DNA from: Thaumasiovibrio subtropicus
GTDB lineage: Bacteria; Pseudomonadota; Gammaproteobacteria; Enterobacterales; Vibrionaceae
Direction: 5' to 3'
DNA length: 64,000 bases
Assembly (NCBI RefSeq): GCF_019703835.1
Contig: NZ_AP023055.1
Location: 558,001-622,000 of the forward strand
Part shown: one piece after another, positions 19,000 to 28,757 of the stretch
Layout of the letters: each line of letters starts with the position of its first letter
Numbering within the stretch: position 1 is the first letter of the stretch
Translations under genes and position numbers: made by a program
Notes under the pieces: model-generated
What the model saw: only the letters and a program-made list of their open reading frames with translations
What the model was told of the DNA's origin: nothing
Databases searched by the model: none

Positions 19000-20043
19000 A
19001 TGTTTTTTGAATGGCAAGGGAATCAAGCTGTCACGTTACGTTGTGTCGATAAGTTTCATGAGACTGCCGATACGGTCAGTATCAAATTGGCCGATTTGTC
19101 AGAATCATTGTGTTTCGAGTTTAAAGCGGGTCAGTTCATCAGTCTTGGGGTTGAAATCGACGGTAAGATGGCATTTCGCGCTTACTCACTCAGCTCGCTG
19201 TCCGGTGACGACTACCTCCAGCTCACCATTAAGCGTGTCGATGGCGGTAAGGTCTCTAATTACCTACTCGATCAACTGTTGATAGGCGATACAGTCCAAG
19301 CCTTACCGCCTGCTGGCGACTTTAATTGCATTGACCATCCGCCCTTGGTCGTTGAGGGCCAGCAGAAAGCCCTACTGATCAGCGCGGGTTGCGGCATTAC
19401 GCCGGTTTTCGCGATGGCGAAACAATGGCTCCACAATGCATCGGGGGTTGATGTCACGTTCCTGCATATCGCGCGTTCTCAATCTGAAACGATTTATTTG
19501 GATGAGCTAGAGACTTACCATGCGGCGTACGCCGATTTCAATCTCGCGTTGCTGTTAAAGCATCGGGGTGAAACGTCCTATCCAGAAGGTCGATTGAATG
19601 CGACATGGTTGCAGGTGCTGGTGCCTGACTTTAAGCAGCGTACGGTTTACCTGTGTGGGCCAAATCCGTTTATGCAAGATGTGCAAGGTTACTTGAGTGA
19701 ACTTGGCTTCGATATGGCAAACTTCTTTCAAGAGAGCTTTAGTCCTGTGACGAAAGACAGTGCCGAGGCGCATGACGCTGGCTTGAACGTCAAGGTGCCC
19801 GACTTTTCTCAGTCGATAGTGGCTCATAAAGGGCAAGTCTTGGCAGAGGTATTAGAAGGTGCTGGCTTACCCTTGATTGTGGCTTGTCGAAGTGGGATTT
19901 GCGGGTCTTGTAAGTGTAAAGTGCGCGAAGGGGATGTGTCTTCAACGAGCATGGAGACATTAACCGCCGAAGAAATTGAACAAGGGTATGTACTAGCCTG
20001 CTCGTCGACGCTTGAGTCTGATGTCGAGGTCGAACTGGGTTAG
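19000..20043 (+). CDS. hcr: NADH oxidoreductase Hcr, partner of Hcp
   Basis: 347 residues with three parts: a ferredoxin-reductase FAD domain (FRAYSLSS motif for flavin), an NAD-binding domain (ISAGCGITPVFAMAK, YLCGPNPFM), and a C-terminal plant-type 2Fe-2S ferredoxin domain with CRSGICGSCKCKV and a later C in VLACSS. It passes electrons from NADH to Hcp. ATG 19000 matches the family start; the reading frame is open further upstream without similarity. Confidence 0.92.
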   Translation: MFFEWQGNQAVTLRCVDKFHETADTVSIKLADLSESLCFEFKAGQFISLGVEIDGKMAFRAYSLSSLSGDDYLQLTIKRVDGGKVSNYLLDQLLIGDTVQALPPAGDFNCIDHPPLVVEGQQKALLISAGCGITPVFAMAKQWLHNASGVDVTFLHIARSQSETIYLDELETYHAAYADFNLALLLKHRGETSYPEGRLNATWLQVLVPDFKQRTVYLCGPNPFMQDVQGYLSELGFDMANFFQESFSPVTKDSAEAHDAGLNVKVPDFSQSIVAHKGQVLAEVLEGAGLPLIVACRSGICGSCKCKVREGDVSSTSMETLTAEEIEQGYVLACSSTLESDVEVELG

Positions 20044-20119
20044 CGTTCTGGCCTGTTAGCCTGACGAGAATGAATCTAGGTTACAGCAATGAGGCAAGCA
20101 CGTGTAAGGAAGGGGTGTA

Positions 20120-20150
20120 AGAAAGTCGCGTTAGCAAAACGCGACTTTCT
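20120..20150 (+). terminator. terminator of the hcp-hcr operon
   Basis: A 13-bp stem, AGAAAGTCGCGTT with its complement, around a short loop. The arms begin with A-rich and end with T-rich bases, so it can serve hcr (+) and the convergent acetyltransferase gene (-). Confidence 0.8.
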
Positions 20151-20172
20151 GTTCATTGAGCCTCAAACCGGG

Positions 20173-20760
20173 TTAAGCATTTAATGCACGAAACTGGGCA
20201 AGCGTCATGCCGTAGATAACCCGATCTTCTAACTTGTCGTTGCGCAGGTAGTAGCCGACTTGCGTTCCTTCTTTCACGTATCCTACCTTCTCCATGACGC
20301 GGTATGAACCAACATTGCTGGCATAGCAATCTGCGGCCACTTTATGGCCATTGAGGTGCTCAAAAACCAGTTGGGTAGCGAACTGACAAAGGGCGGTGCC
20401 AAGCCCTTTACCCCAGGAGGCTTGTGGTAACTGATAACCGACCTCAAAGTTACCGGCTAACAGCGCGACGCCCGCAATCCCAGCCATACCAAGGAACTTG
20501 TTTTGGTTATCCCTGACCACAAAAGTGGGATTTGAAGGCCAACGTTCAGCGTCGAGTGCCTCTTTTGTGTCTTCAATGATGGGGTTGAAGTAACCTTCGT
20601 AGACTTCAATCGGCGCAGGAGCAAAGAACAAGTACTCTGTCACCGCCTCATCGTCTAACATCGTGATGATATCAACGAGGTCAGAAGGCTGAATGAGCCC
20701 AATCGTCATATCATTAAGGAAAGCGACTCGCTCTCCTTGTTTAATCGCGCTGTATTGCAT
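20173..20760 (-). CDS. GNAT-family N-acetyltransferase (RimJ/RimL type)
   Basis: 195 residues. The acetyl-CoA loop is visible as QASWGKGLGTALCQFA, followed by ADCYASNVGSYRVMEKVGYVKEGTQVGYYLRND, the pattern of the RimJ/RimL subgroup that acetylates ribosomal proteins or small amines. Substrate unknown. It lies eight bases downstream of the ABC-class ATPase gene and probably shares its transcript. Confidence 0.85.
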   Translation of the reverse strand: MQYSAIKQGERVAFLNDMTIGLIQPSDLVDIITMLDDEAVTEYLFFAPAPIEVYEGYFNPIIEDTKEALDAERWPSNPTFVVRDNQNKFLGMAGIAGVALLAGNFEVGYQLPQASWGKGLGTALCQFATQLVFEHLNGHKVAADCYASNVGSYRVMEKVGYVKEGTQVGYYLRNDKLEDRVIYGMTLAQFRALNA

Positions 20761-20768
20761 TGTTATCC

Positions 20769-22415
20769 TTATTTAAATTCTGCTTTGCGCATACGGTTTA
20801 AGGCGGCCATCACGTCAATTGCACGGGGGCGGGCCAAATCACCGTAAGGCGGTAGGGTGCGGAACCAGTCTGCATGCAGCATGGCATCAAATTGTCGAGC
20901 GGGTTGTTTCACCCAGCCGCGTTGTTGCGCCATTTGAAACCACATCCAGCCGACAGTATGTAACTGGCTAGGATGCGCAATTTGTTCAAGTGCGGAGAGG
21001 TCAACCCATTCTGGGCCAAAACGGAGCGCATGCTTATCTTTGACTTGGATACGAAACTTGCCTTCTTCCAGTAAGCCTTTGAGTTGGCCGCTACTCAGTT
21101 GACGCGGTGCCGCTTTTGCCAGTGCTTGGTTTGCTTCGATTTGGCGCGATGTCGGGTGCGCTGCAATCACTTCACGGGCTTTTTCGGTAACATCTAAGGT
21201 TTGATAGTCGTGCAGTTGAATCACGGTATCTGCCATATCGAGGTAGTCACCAGAGCCGCCCATCACGAGGAGTACTGAGATATCATGTTCATCACGCAAC
21301 TGAGCGATACGGTCAACCAGTGGTGTGATAGGTTCTTGATCTTTGACCACTAACGCCTGCATGCGCTCATCACGGATCATGAAGTTTGTCGCCGAAGTAT
21401 CTTCATCAATCAGTAAGCTGGTAGCGCCTGCTTCGAGCGATTCTTGTAACCACGCCGCTTGACTGGTGGAACCGGAGGCATTTTGAGTAGAAAACTGTGT
21501 CGTCGGCTTACCTTGGGGCAGGTGATTGATGTAAGGCGATAAATCGAGTTGATGCACACAGCGACCATCTTCCGCACGAATTTTTACCGCGTTGTGGTCA
21601 GTGACAACATGGTGACGACCATCGCCATCAAGGTGATCATAAATACCGTCTTCAATGGCATTCAATAACGTTGATTTGCCGTGGAAACCCCCACCGACAA
21701 TCAACGTAATCCCTTTAGGAATCCCCATACCTGTGATGTCACCACTGTGAGGCGTGGTCAACGTGGTTGCAAGAGTAGCAGGGCTTTCAAATGGCACCGC
21801 GTCTTGCAACGGGAGATCTACATTACCCGCTAAGCGGGGTAGCACAGCACCATTGGCCACGAATGCGATGAGATTGTGTTCGGCTAATTGCGCGCGTAAC
21901 GCCACTTGATCTTCGATATTGCGACAGTGTGCTTTAAGCGCTTCTATGTTGAGTTCACGGGCTAGCGTAACTTTGCGAATGACTTTTGGCAGCGTAAAAG
22001 TGAGCAAGTGCAGTGTCTGCTTCGCAATGATGGTGCGACCCTCTGCCGGCAGGTTTAATCGGAATCTGAGTTCGATGGCATCGTCATCAAAGACTACTGA
22101 AGTGCGATCTAACACGGTTTGACCCGGCATATCGATACTGATCGCATTATCTTGCTGGACAAGACGGGCAAATTCGCGTGTGAGAAAATCCCGCGCAGCG
22201 CGTTGGAAGTCGAGCGAGGTCTCTTTCAACCAGTTAAGGTCAGTCAGCGACCAATCACGGCGGGCCCTGACTCGACAAGCGGGCGCGTATGGGTCTGCCT
22301 GAATCGTGTCAAAATGGAGAGTGAAATCGGCAAAGGTATATTCACCTTTAAGGCTGGTATAGCTGCGGTAGTTCTTGCGATCAATTTTCTTTAGTTTGTG
22401 CTCTAAGACATCCAC
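20769..22415 (-). CDS. predicted ABC-class ATPase (PF09818 type)
   Basis: 548 residues with N-terminal segments RARRDWSL and RAARDFLTREF, a Walker A variant in LIVGGGFHGKSTLLNAIEDGIYDH, and the family hallmark segment DGRCVHQLDLSPYINHLPQG. The Walker B region TSLLIDEDTSATNFMIRDERMQALV lies downstream. This is the ABC_ATPase family of soluble, dimeric ATPases related to kinetoplastid MRB1590, probably acting on RNA; its role in bacteria is not settled. Length is typical. Confidence 0.85.
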   Translation of the reverse strand: MDVLEHKLKKIDRKNYRSYTSLKGEYTFADFTLHFDTIQADPYAPACRVRARRDWSLTDLNWLKETSLDFQRAARDFLTREFARLVQQDNAISIDMPGQTVLDRTSVVFDDDAIELRFRLNLPAEGRTIIAKQTLHLLTFTLPKVIRKVTLARELNIEALKAHCRNIEDQVALRAQLAEHNLIAFVANGAVLPRLAGNVDLPLQDAVPFESPATLATTLTTPHSGDITGMGIPKGITLIVGGGFHGKSTLLNAIEDGIYDHLDGDGRHHVVTDHNAVKIRAEDGRCVHQLDLSPYINHLPQGKPTTQFSTQNASGSTSQAAWLQESLEAGATSLLIDEDTSATNFMIRDERMQALVVKDQEPITPLVDRIAQLRDEHDISVLLVMGGSGDYLDMADTVIQLHDYQTLDVTEKAREVIAAHPTSRQIEANQALAKAAPRQLSSGQLKGLLEEGKFRIQVKDKHALRFGPEWVDLSALEQIAHPSQLHTVGWMWFQMAQQRGWVKQPARQFDAMLHADWFRTLPPYGDLARPRAIDVMAALNRMRKAEFK

Positions 22416-22660
22416 GGGGGCATTCTCTGTTGGTACGCATCAATGGGGCGAATGATACCTGTTTTTGGGTAAACTTACTGCTAGCAATCTGAGCAAACGG
22501 CCAAGAGGCGTGTTGGTTGCTTACCTTGGTGCGGCGGTATTGTCCGTTGAGAGTGAAATGATGTGTTATAAAAAGACCCAACGCAAGGTGGTTAAAGTCA
22601 GTTGCACCGCATCTGGGGTAGGGTAGAATAGCGCGTTTTTAATGACGATTGGGGGCTATG

Positions 22661-22894
22661 ATGGCACGTACAGCAGCGGCACTGCACATTTTGGTCAAGC
22701 ACAAAGAGCAAGCTGAAGACATTATGAAGCAGTTAAAAAAAGGTGCGAAGTTTCAAACACTCGCAAAAAAATATTCGACTTGCCCATCGGGTAAAAAAGG
22801 CGGTGACCTCGGCGAGTTTCGTAAAGGCGATATGGTGCCGCAATTTGAAAAGGTAGTACGTGTTATAACTCCTTTGAAAACGGTATTCAGCTAG
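22661..22894 (+). pseudogene. ppiC: native ppiC, 5' part, cut by the genomic island
   Basis: The reading frame encodes a parvulin-type peptidyl-prolyl isomerase from [17 protein letters not shown] through [23 protein letters not shown] (to about 22848). It then reads into island DNA and stops at 22894, so the last 30 residues of PpiC are missing. They survive at 36492-36582. The first 62 codons look undamaged. The truncated product would lack the C-terminal strand and helix of the parvulin fold and should be inactive. Confidence 0.9.
22844..22848. other. left island junction (attL core)
   Basis: The five bases TTTGA are shared between this point in ppiC (CAATTTGAAAAGG) and the right junction at 36487-36491 (GCTTTGATAAAGC). 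Joining left flank to right flank here rebuilds an uninterrupted ppiC codon frame (QFDKACF). The actual crossover dinucleotide is probably within these bases. Confidence 0.7.
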
Positions 22895-22962
22895 TTTTTT
22901 GCATTTAATGCGTCCCAAGAATGTATTAATATATGAAGTAGATATTGATATAGGAGTTTCGG

Positions 22963-24456
22963 ATGACATTACCATGCTACATATACAGTCGAGTTAGCTT
23001 AGAGGTTCAAGTCGAGAAAACAGGTCTTGACCGCCAGAAATCTATGGCTCTTGATTGGCTATCAAAGCGTCCTGAGTATCATTTCAAAGAAGCGATTATT
23101 GATGATGGTCGTTCTGCATATAAAGGTCATAATCTATCTTCAGGAGCTCTAGGGGAGTTCATTAAGCGATGTGAATATGGGGAGATACCAGAAAACTCTT
23201 TGTTACTGGTTGAAGCAATAGACCGTATTTCTCGACGTTCTGTTGATGAGCAACGTGAACTCTGGCGAAAGTTGAAACATCTTAGGATCAACATTGCTGT
23301 AGCTCGATTTGGAGAAAAGGTATTTCGATGGGACGATCAGTTCGAGCTTGGTTATGACATTCAACTTACGGTGATGATGGATCTTGCTCACCAAGAGTCA
23401 AAGCAAAAAGCTGAACGGATACGTTCAGCACATGCCCGTAATTTTGGCGTCACTAAATCTAAAATGTGCCCTTATTGGCTGAAATTGAATGCCGATAAAT
23501 CAGAATACGAAGTGATTGAAGAAAAAGCCGAAGTTGTTCGTAAAGTATTTCAGATGAAACTTGATGGCATGGGGGCTGATTCGATAGTTCGTTCGTTAAG
23601 AAAACAGGGAATTAAAACTTCATCTGGTCGCTGGTTTAACGTTGGAACAGTTCGTAAGTATCTCAAAAATGAACGAGTAATGGGGTGGTTAAGGAAATCA
23701 ACAGTTGTCTATACCGATGATGGTAGGACTGAAAGACACCCGACAAATCAAGTCATTAAGGACTATTATCCTGCGATCATTTCAGAAGAAGATTTTAATG
23801 CAGTTCAGATGTCCTTTAAGAAAATGACTTCAGGCAAGCGCAGTAAGATAGCAAACCCACTTAGAGGGCTTATGGAATGCCCGAAGTGTGGTCGAGTTAT
23901 GACACTCAGTAACAAATGGCTGCGTTGCCGTGGTCGAGCGAGTTTCAAAGATTGTGACCACACTTACTTGATAGCAGAACCGATATTTGATGCTTTCAAT
24001 AAGTATATGAGGAAGATTATCTCAGTTGGTATGAAAGGTGGAGGTATTAACTTACGTGATATTGACTCTAAAAAGCACGAAATCGAGCAACTTAGTAATG
24101 AACGAAACAATATCATAGCATCACTTCGTTATCTTCCCGATGAGGCAAGTCGTCAGGATGCGGGTCGAGAGATTGAACATGTTAATGATAAAATTGCTAG
24201 TGCTAATTTGGAGTTACAAGAGCTTCAAAATAGAAAGGTTAGCGATGAAGTAGACCTTAATTTCGATCTCAATAGTGAAGCTGGCAAGTTTAAAGTAAAT
24301 GCAATCCTATGCTCAGTACTCAATAAGGTTGTATTAGACGACTTGGATTGTCGAATTTTCTTCAAAAACGGCAACAATATCAAAATTAGTTATGTCTTGA
24401 TGAAAGGCTTGGCGGAGAGTGAAGATCGAATGAAAAACGGAGAGCCTTGGGAGTAA
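22963..24456 (+). CDS. large serine recombinase (island integrase)
   Basis: 497 residues. The N-terminal resolvase domain begins YIYSRVSLEVQVEKTGLDRQKSMA, with the catalytic serine in YSRVS and the LLVEAIDRISRR motif. A recombinase domain follows (about 170-280), then a zinc ribbon with CPKCGRVMTLSNKWLRC and a later C, and a C-terminal coiled coil (about 370-420). This is the layout of serine integrases of phages and islands. It lies 115 bases inside the left junction with AGGAG upstream of ATG, so it is the likely integrase that used ppiC as target. Confidence 0.9.
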   Translation: MTLPCYIYSRVSLEVQVEKTGLDRQKSMALDWLSKRPEYHFKEAIIDDGRSAYKGHNLSSGALGEFIKRCEYGEIPENSLLLVEAIDRISRRSVDEQRELWRKLKHLRINIAVARFGEKVFRWDDQFELGYDIQLTVMMDLAHQESKQKAERIRSAHARNFGVTKSKMCPYWLKLNADKSEYEVIEEKAEVVRKVFQMKLDGMGADSIVRSLRKQGIKTSSGRWFNVGTVRKYLKNERVMGWLRKSTVVYTDDGRTERHPTNQVIKDYYPAIISEEDFNAVQMSFKKMTSGKRSKIANPLRGLMECPKCGRVMTLSNKWLRCRGRASFKDCDHTYLIAEPIFDAFNKYMRKIISVGMKGGGINLRDIDSKKHEIEQLSNERNNIIASLRYLPDEASRQDAGREIEHVNDKIASANLELQELQNRKVSDEVDLNFDLNSEAGKFKVNAILCSVLNKVVLDDLDCRIFFKNGNNIKISYVLMKGLAESEDRMKNGEPWE

Positions 24457-24484
24457 TTGATGCCTCTCCGTTTATCTGTAGTGC

Positions 24485-24619
24485 TTACTCATCAGGGTAG
24501 TAATCGTCTTCATCGAAGAGCTTTTCACCACAAGTCTGACAGTTAGGTTCAATTTCTGGTGGCATGAAGATCAAACAATGGCAATGAGGGCAAGTATCGC
24601 CGATTTCTATGCTTTTCAT
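24485..24619 (-). CDS. 44-residue zinc-ribbon protein coupled to the resolvase gene
   Basis: A short frame reading MKSIEIGDTCPHCHCLIFMP, then a second CxxC pair (CQTCGEK) and an acidic tail, DEDDYYPDE. The four cysteines spaced as two CxxC knuckles imply one bound zinc. Its ATG overlaps the TAA of the upstream recombinase gene (TAATG), so translation is coupled. I know no family for it; the coupling hints at a helper or regulator of the recombinase. Confidence 0.65.
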   Translation of the reverse strand: MKSIEIGDTCPHCHCLIFMPPEIEPNCQTCGEKLFDEDDYYPDE

Positions 24620-25290
24620 TAGTTGGCCTCCAAACGGGTTAAAATGTTCCTTACACCCGCAGCAGTCCAGTCTTTACCTCGCTGAGTTTTGAACCCTTGA
24701 ATATTCAACGCATCAGCAATACCTCTTAGCGAGATACCTGCTTCTCGCAGAGGGACGATAATCGCTCGAATCTTTTCAGCAAATTTATCAGCCTTACTTT
24801 TCATTACAGCGCCAGCCTTGCGACCCATTTCGACTAACTCTTGAACAGAAGTCGGGCGACCGAGCTTAGTACCTCTTTCTTTCGCTGACTGTAAGGCTGC
24901 TTTAGTACGTTGCTTAATGAAGTCTCGTTCTTGTTCAGCTAGAGCAGCATATAGATGAAGTTGGAATTTATCGGCAAATGGTAAGCAAGCCACTTTTAAA
25001 TCGACGGTCTTAATCAGACGAGCTATTTCTTCAACGTCACGTGATACACGATCAAGCTTTGAAACCAGTAATACAGCTCTTTCTTTTTCAGCTAATTTCA
25101 TCGCTTGCTGATAGCTAGGACGGGAAGCGTTAGCTCCTGACTCGACATCAGTAAATTCACCGATTATCGCGTAATTTTCAGCATAGCTATTGAGGAACAA
25201 GCCGATATCACGCTGTTGGGCTTCAAGACCTAAACCTGATTCACCTTGCTTTTTGGTAGAGACTCGGTAGTAAACGACATACTTTTGCAT
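24619..25290 (-). CDS. small serine recombinase (resolvase/invertase family)
   Basis: 223 residues. The catalytic domain starts YVVYYRVSTKKQGESGLGLEAQ with the active serine in RVS, then LLVSKLDRVSRD and the AEQERDFIKQRT segment that leads into helix E. The C terminus carries a helix-turn-helix (SLRGIADALNIQGFKTQRGKDWTAAGVRNILTRL). Proteins of this type resolve or invert DNA segments. It is convergent with the integrase gene and faces the opposite way. Confidence 0.88.
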   Translation of the reverse strand: MQKYVVYYRVSTKKQGESGLGLEAQQRDIGLFLNSYAENYAIIGEFTDVESGANASRPSYQQAMKLAEKERAVLLVSKLDRVSRDVEEIARLIKTVDLKVACLPFADKFQLHLYAALAEQERDFIKQRTKAALQSAKERGTKLGRPTSVQELVEMGRKAGAVMKSKADKFAEKIRAIIVPLREAGISLRGIADALNIQGFKTQRGKDWTAAGVRNILTRLEAN

Positions 25291-25315
25291 TTATTCAATT
25301 CCTAACGGACGTTTG

Positions 25316-26147
25316 GTTATTTATACGGATTAGGAGCAAGTATGATGTGACAGTATTGTGTGTAAATCATTGTTTCTAATGAATAATGCTTAGTTTTAGA
25401 TTAGTGTTTATCTGGCTTGGTGTTCAGTTGGAGGGGCTGTAAGTCTCGAGATCTTTGACATCGCAGATTCATTAAGTGGAGATATAGATACCTTTGTATG
25501 ATCCTTACATGTGCAGGATATGTTGACTGTACTGGATGTTTCCCATGCAAGGGCTTTGACGGTTATGTGAGAGGTCTATTTTTCGAGCGTAGCATGATAG
25601 CTTGCACAGTGCTGCTCCTTACAGGAGGTCGATTATTGTGTGGTTTATCTGTCATGTATTGAAGCCGATACATGTAACCGCCTTGGACGAGCTATCAGGA
25701 GTCTGATTTATCAACGGATCATGTTACCTTGAATTGACACTGATCCCTACAGGTATCCGTTGTGTGTCGAGTCTGTATTGTCAGAGAAAAAGACCAACAG
25801 TTTGTTTATGGGTAGTAATCTCTGTGTCAAACAGTATGATTGTAATACGAGGAACGAATATCCAGTGCATGTGACAATCAGTCTGCTACATGGCTGTGAT
25901 GGATGAGTCTGTCACACTGGAAGTCAGGTCTAGAATCTTGGTCTGGCTATTGTTTCTAGCTACACACAGAACAGTTCTCTTTACTGTGTCGAGTACCTCA
26001 CTAGTCCTCGAGTCCGTCTGTAACGGAGTTCTTCCGTCTTTTTCATTACCAGAAATATTTAGCAGATTATTCAATGTGTTTTGTCTGATTGCAGATACCG
26101 CTTATCAGATGCTTATTGAGTGTGAATTACTCCCGAATTCAACTCCG
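25316..26147. other. 830-bp stretch with no convincing gene
   Basis: Both strands are rich in stop codons. The only open frames (about 60-90 codons at 25886-26165) have no ribosome-binding site or natural-looking composition. The + strand is rich in GTCTGT- and TGTGT-like words. I see no repeat, terminator or RNA motif I can name; it may be a decayed gene or a non-coding regulatory zone of the island. Confidence 0.4.
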
Positions 26148-27204
26148 AAGTGCGACACTCTTTAATTTCAAGCGACCATCGCCATCGTTTTAAAAATGAC
26201 GGCTGGTTGCTTGAACCCTAAACACTTTTTCGGTCGGTTGTTTATCCTAGTTTGAGCAAACTCAATTTGTTCATCAGTGACTGTTCTCAAATCCGTGCCT
26301 TTTTTCACATATTGCCGTAAAAGCCCGTTAGCGTTTTCATTTGCGCCTCGCTCCCAAGAGCTGTAGGGATGAGCAAAGTACAGCTCAGCCTCCAACGCCT
26401 CGGCGATCTCCTGATGACCTGCAAATTCACGACCGTTATCGGCTGTGATTGTATGCACAAGGTGTTTGTACGGCATCAACATCTCTATTGTTGCTTTCGT
26501 CACCTCAACCGCTGATTTCGACACCACTTTTTTGATCAGATAAAATCGGCTCTTGCGCTCTAAAATGGTGACTATAGCGCCGCTGCCGTGCTTACCCAGT
26601 ACAGTGTTGATCTCCCAGTCCCCATACCGTTCACGAGTATCGACGACCGATGGACGTTCATCAATTGAAACCGCATGCTTAATCGTTGGCGCCTTTACTC
26701 TCTGTCCCTTGCGATAACGTTTGTGCCCTTGCCTTAAGTGGCGATACAACTTGCCGCCAGTACGTTTATCAAAAGCAATGTATTGGTAGATCCATTCGTG
26801 ACTAACAGGCGCTCCAGCGCTCGTTAGAACATTAGCAATTTGCTCAGGACTCCAATCGATACTCAGTAAAAGCTTTATGAACTCAATACGTTCAACAGGT
26901 ATACGATACTTACGAGCCGCTTTTCGCCTTTCCATGGTCGAGGCTTCAGCCTGCACGGGGCAATAGAGATCGCTTGTTCGGTTTCTTTTTAACTCACGAT
27001 AGATCGTGGCACGGTGACACTTCACCTTTTTGGCAATTTCAGAGACTGATATTCCCAGTTCCAAAAGGGCAGAAATCTGGTATCTTCTCCCCTCAGTCAA
27101 CTGCTGATAACTCATGGTAGTACTGCTTATTTCTTTGGCGAGAAGAGCGTATCACTTTCGGCAGTTGGCTTCCTCTTCTACACCTTCCCATGAGTGTCGC
27201 ACTT
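26148..27204 (-). mobile_element. IS30-family insertion sequence
   Basis: Bounded by AAGTGCGACACTC on the left and its exact complement GAGTGTCGCACTT on the right, about 1057 bases apart, with the transposase gene filling the interior. The exact outermost base and the 2-3 bp target duplication cannot be fixed by eye. Confidence 0.85.
26168..27115 (-). CDS. IS30-family transposase
   Basis: 315 residues: an N-terminal helix-turn-helix (YQQLTEGRRYQISALLELGISVSEIAKKVKCHRATIYREL) and a DDE core with GDWEINTVLGK, TITADNGREFAGHQ and the E in SSWERGANENANGLLRQY. All three catalytic acids are present and the frame is intact, so the element may be active. Confidence 0.93.
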   Translation of the reverse strand: MSYQQLTEGRRYQISALLELGISVSEIAKKVKCHRATIYRELKRNRTSDLYCPVQAEASTMERRKAARKYRIPVERIEFIKLLLSIDWSPEQIANVLTSAGAPVSHEWIYQYIAFDKRTGGKLYRHLRQGHKRYRKGQRVKAPTIKHAVSIDERPSVVDTRERYGDWEINTVLGKHGSGAIVTILERKSRFYLIKKVVSKSAVEVTKATIEMLMPYKHLVHTITADNGREFAGHQEIAEALEAELYFAHPYSSWERGANENANGLLRQYVKKGTDLRTVTDEQIEFAQTRINNRPKKCLGFKQPAVIFKTMAMVA

Positions 27205-28061
27205 ATTATCTGAAATCGGGCTTCAGTATTTTTCTATACAGAGATAATTAATTCACAGATACCAGAGCTTAGGGTGTAAGGATCTTTAGAGAGGAATTAT
27301 GCTCTATATGTTTGAATAGGAATATCGACGTTATTTGATTCTCTAGGGGATGTTGGAATGTCTGAGTGGCAGAGAGACGCATGTTAGGAGAAAACTGTGT
27401 GATACCGTCTGCTTCAATCACCTACTAACGAGTGTCTAACGGTTGTAGGAGTTGGAGCATAACGGAATCACTTGAAAGCCTAATTCATGTCTGTCAAAAA
27501 TCGCCAAAATTCTGCACAGCGTAAAAATCTCGCTACTAGGGATACAGATCGATCTGCATGTATTAAATAGGGAGTGGGGGCAAACGATAGCGTATTGATT
27601 CAGATGAAATGTAATGAAAATAAAATGCCCAAACCATAATTGGTCAGGGCATTTAGTTTATGTTGGACGTTTGAGTTCTTCTTCAGGATAAGCATAGTCT
27701 TGCTTAGTGCCTATGTTTGCAATAGCTCTTCGTCAGCGACGGACTTTCAAGTTTCGATTCCTCAACGATTTGATATGGTCAGGCTCTTGATTCACTTTGC
27801 TTATGCGTTTTATGTGGTCTTCAAGCATAAGAAAACCTACTTACTGTGCCAGAATTGCAAATATGGATATGCTGATAATAAATGCAGCAAACATGTATGA
27901 GCAGATGTTTTCTTTAAATTTCATGTTGATTCAACCTATGTAGATGGTGGGGATGGTTTGATGCAGGAGGATGACACTAGTGTTGCTTGTGAAAGCGGCT
28001 AGTATTTGACTTGCAGAATGGTACACCCAAGAGAAATGCAAGGGCTCTTGGGTTTATCTAT
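27205..28061. other. 850-bp gene-poor stretch with hairpins
   Basis: No supported gene; the open frame at 27640-27900 is hydrophobic and lacks a ribosome-binding site. Two stem-loops stand out: AAATGCCC paired with GGGCATTT (27623-27654) and CCCAAGAG paired with CTCTTGGG (28027-28052). The second follows the 3' end of the 28062-28757 gene and may act as its terminator, though the T-run is poor. Confidence 0.45.
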
Positions 28062-28757
28062 TTATATGGAGTAAGATGGTGAGTAATCTGCTCTAATACG
28101 ACCATTTTCATCGTATTTTATTGGAAGTAGTGCTAAAGCGTTCTTTTTCGATAGTTCAGATGAATGCTCATTGATAGCCCAGTAAGCCGATGTTGGGTCA
28201 CTAGGTACAGGTTGTTTGGCTATAAGTGCTCGAATATTCTGATATCTAATGCTTTTTAGTCCTGAATCAAGTCCATCACGGCACATAAGGTACAGTCTAC
28301 CGATGGTGACGTTTACCCTTTTACTAAGAGCTATGTTGATTGAATAAGCAGGATAAGAGTGTCGTTGCCCATCAGATAAGATAAATGGCTGCTTGTACTT
28401 GCGGGAACTTGGAGACCAAAGCTGATAGGTTTCCATGTTAAATTTGTATCGTTTACTACCATGCGACCTTATTTCTACCCAAGGGTATTCGGTTGGGGGT
28501 TCAGGAACTCGATCAGCCCTTTTATCTGCGATATTCTTGGCTACCTCTCGATGAATATCTTTAATTAGCTGCATAGCCCCATGCAGGTTGTATTTATAAA
28601 TGAAGTTCTTAACCTTACTCTCAGAAATATTATGACCTAGTTCAGTGCTCAACATCCTTGATAGCTTGGATTGGCTTCCACCACTTTCATATAAGTAGTG
28701 AGTAATTCTATCGGGGTCGATAAATCGGGTGATCTTGCAATAGCCTTTGCTTGGCAT
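28062..28757 (-). CDS. unrecognised island protein, possible DNA-binding N terminus
   Basis: About 231 residues from MPSKGYCKITRF. Residues about 10-55 (DPDRITHYLYESGGSQSKLSRMLSTELGHNISESKVKNFIYKYNL) look like a helix-turn-helix or similar helical module. A central SHGSKRYKFNMETYQLWSPSSRKYKQPF and a later VTIGRLYLMCRDGLDSG follow. No family recognised. I prefer this start because GGAG lies nine bases upstream; in-frame codons further upstream at 28772 and 28811 are possible. It is the last gene of the leftward group. Confidence 0.6.
   Translation of the reverse strand: MPSKGYCKITRFIDPDRITHYLYESGGSQSKLSRMLSTELGHNISESKVKNFIYKYNLHGAMQLIKDIHREVAKNIADKRADRVPEPPTEYPWVEIRSHGSKRYKFNMETYQLWSPSSRKYKQPFILSDGQRHSYPAYSINIALSKRVNVTIGRLYLMCRDGLDSGLKSIRYQNIRALIAKQPVPSDPTSAYWAINEHSSELSKKNALALLPIKYDENGRIRADYSPSYSI

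Noticed and set aside
25886..26165. Overlapping open frames of 62 and 91 codons on opposite strands
   Set aside because: Neither has a ribosome-binding site or natural composition, and the second runs into the IS30 end.
27640..27900. 86-codon hydrophobic frame as a membrane protein
   Set aside because: No ribosome-binding site, and it starts within the arm of a hairpin.
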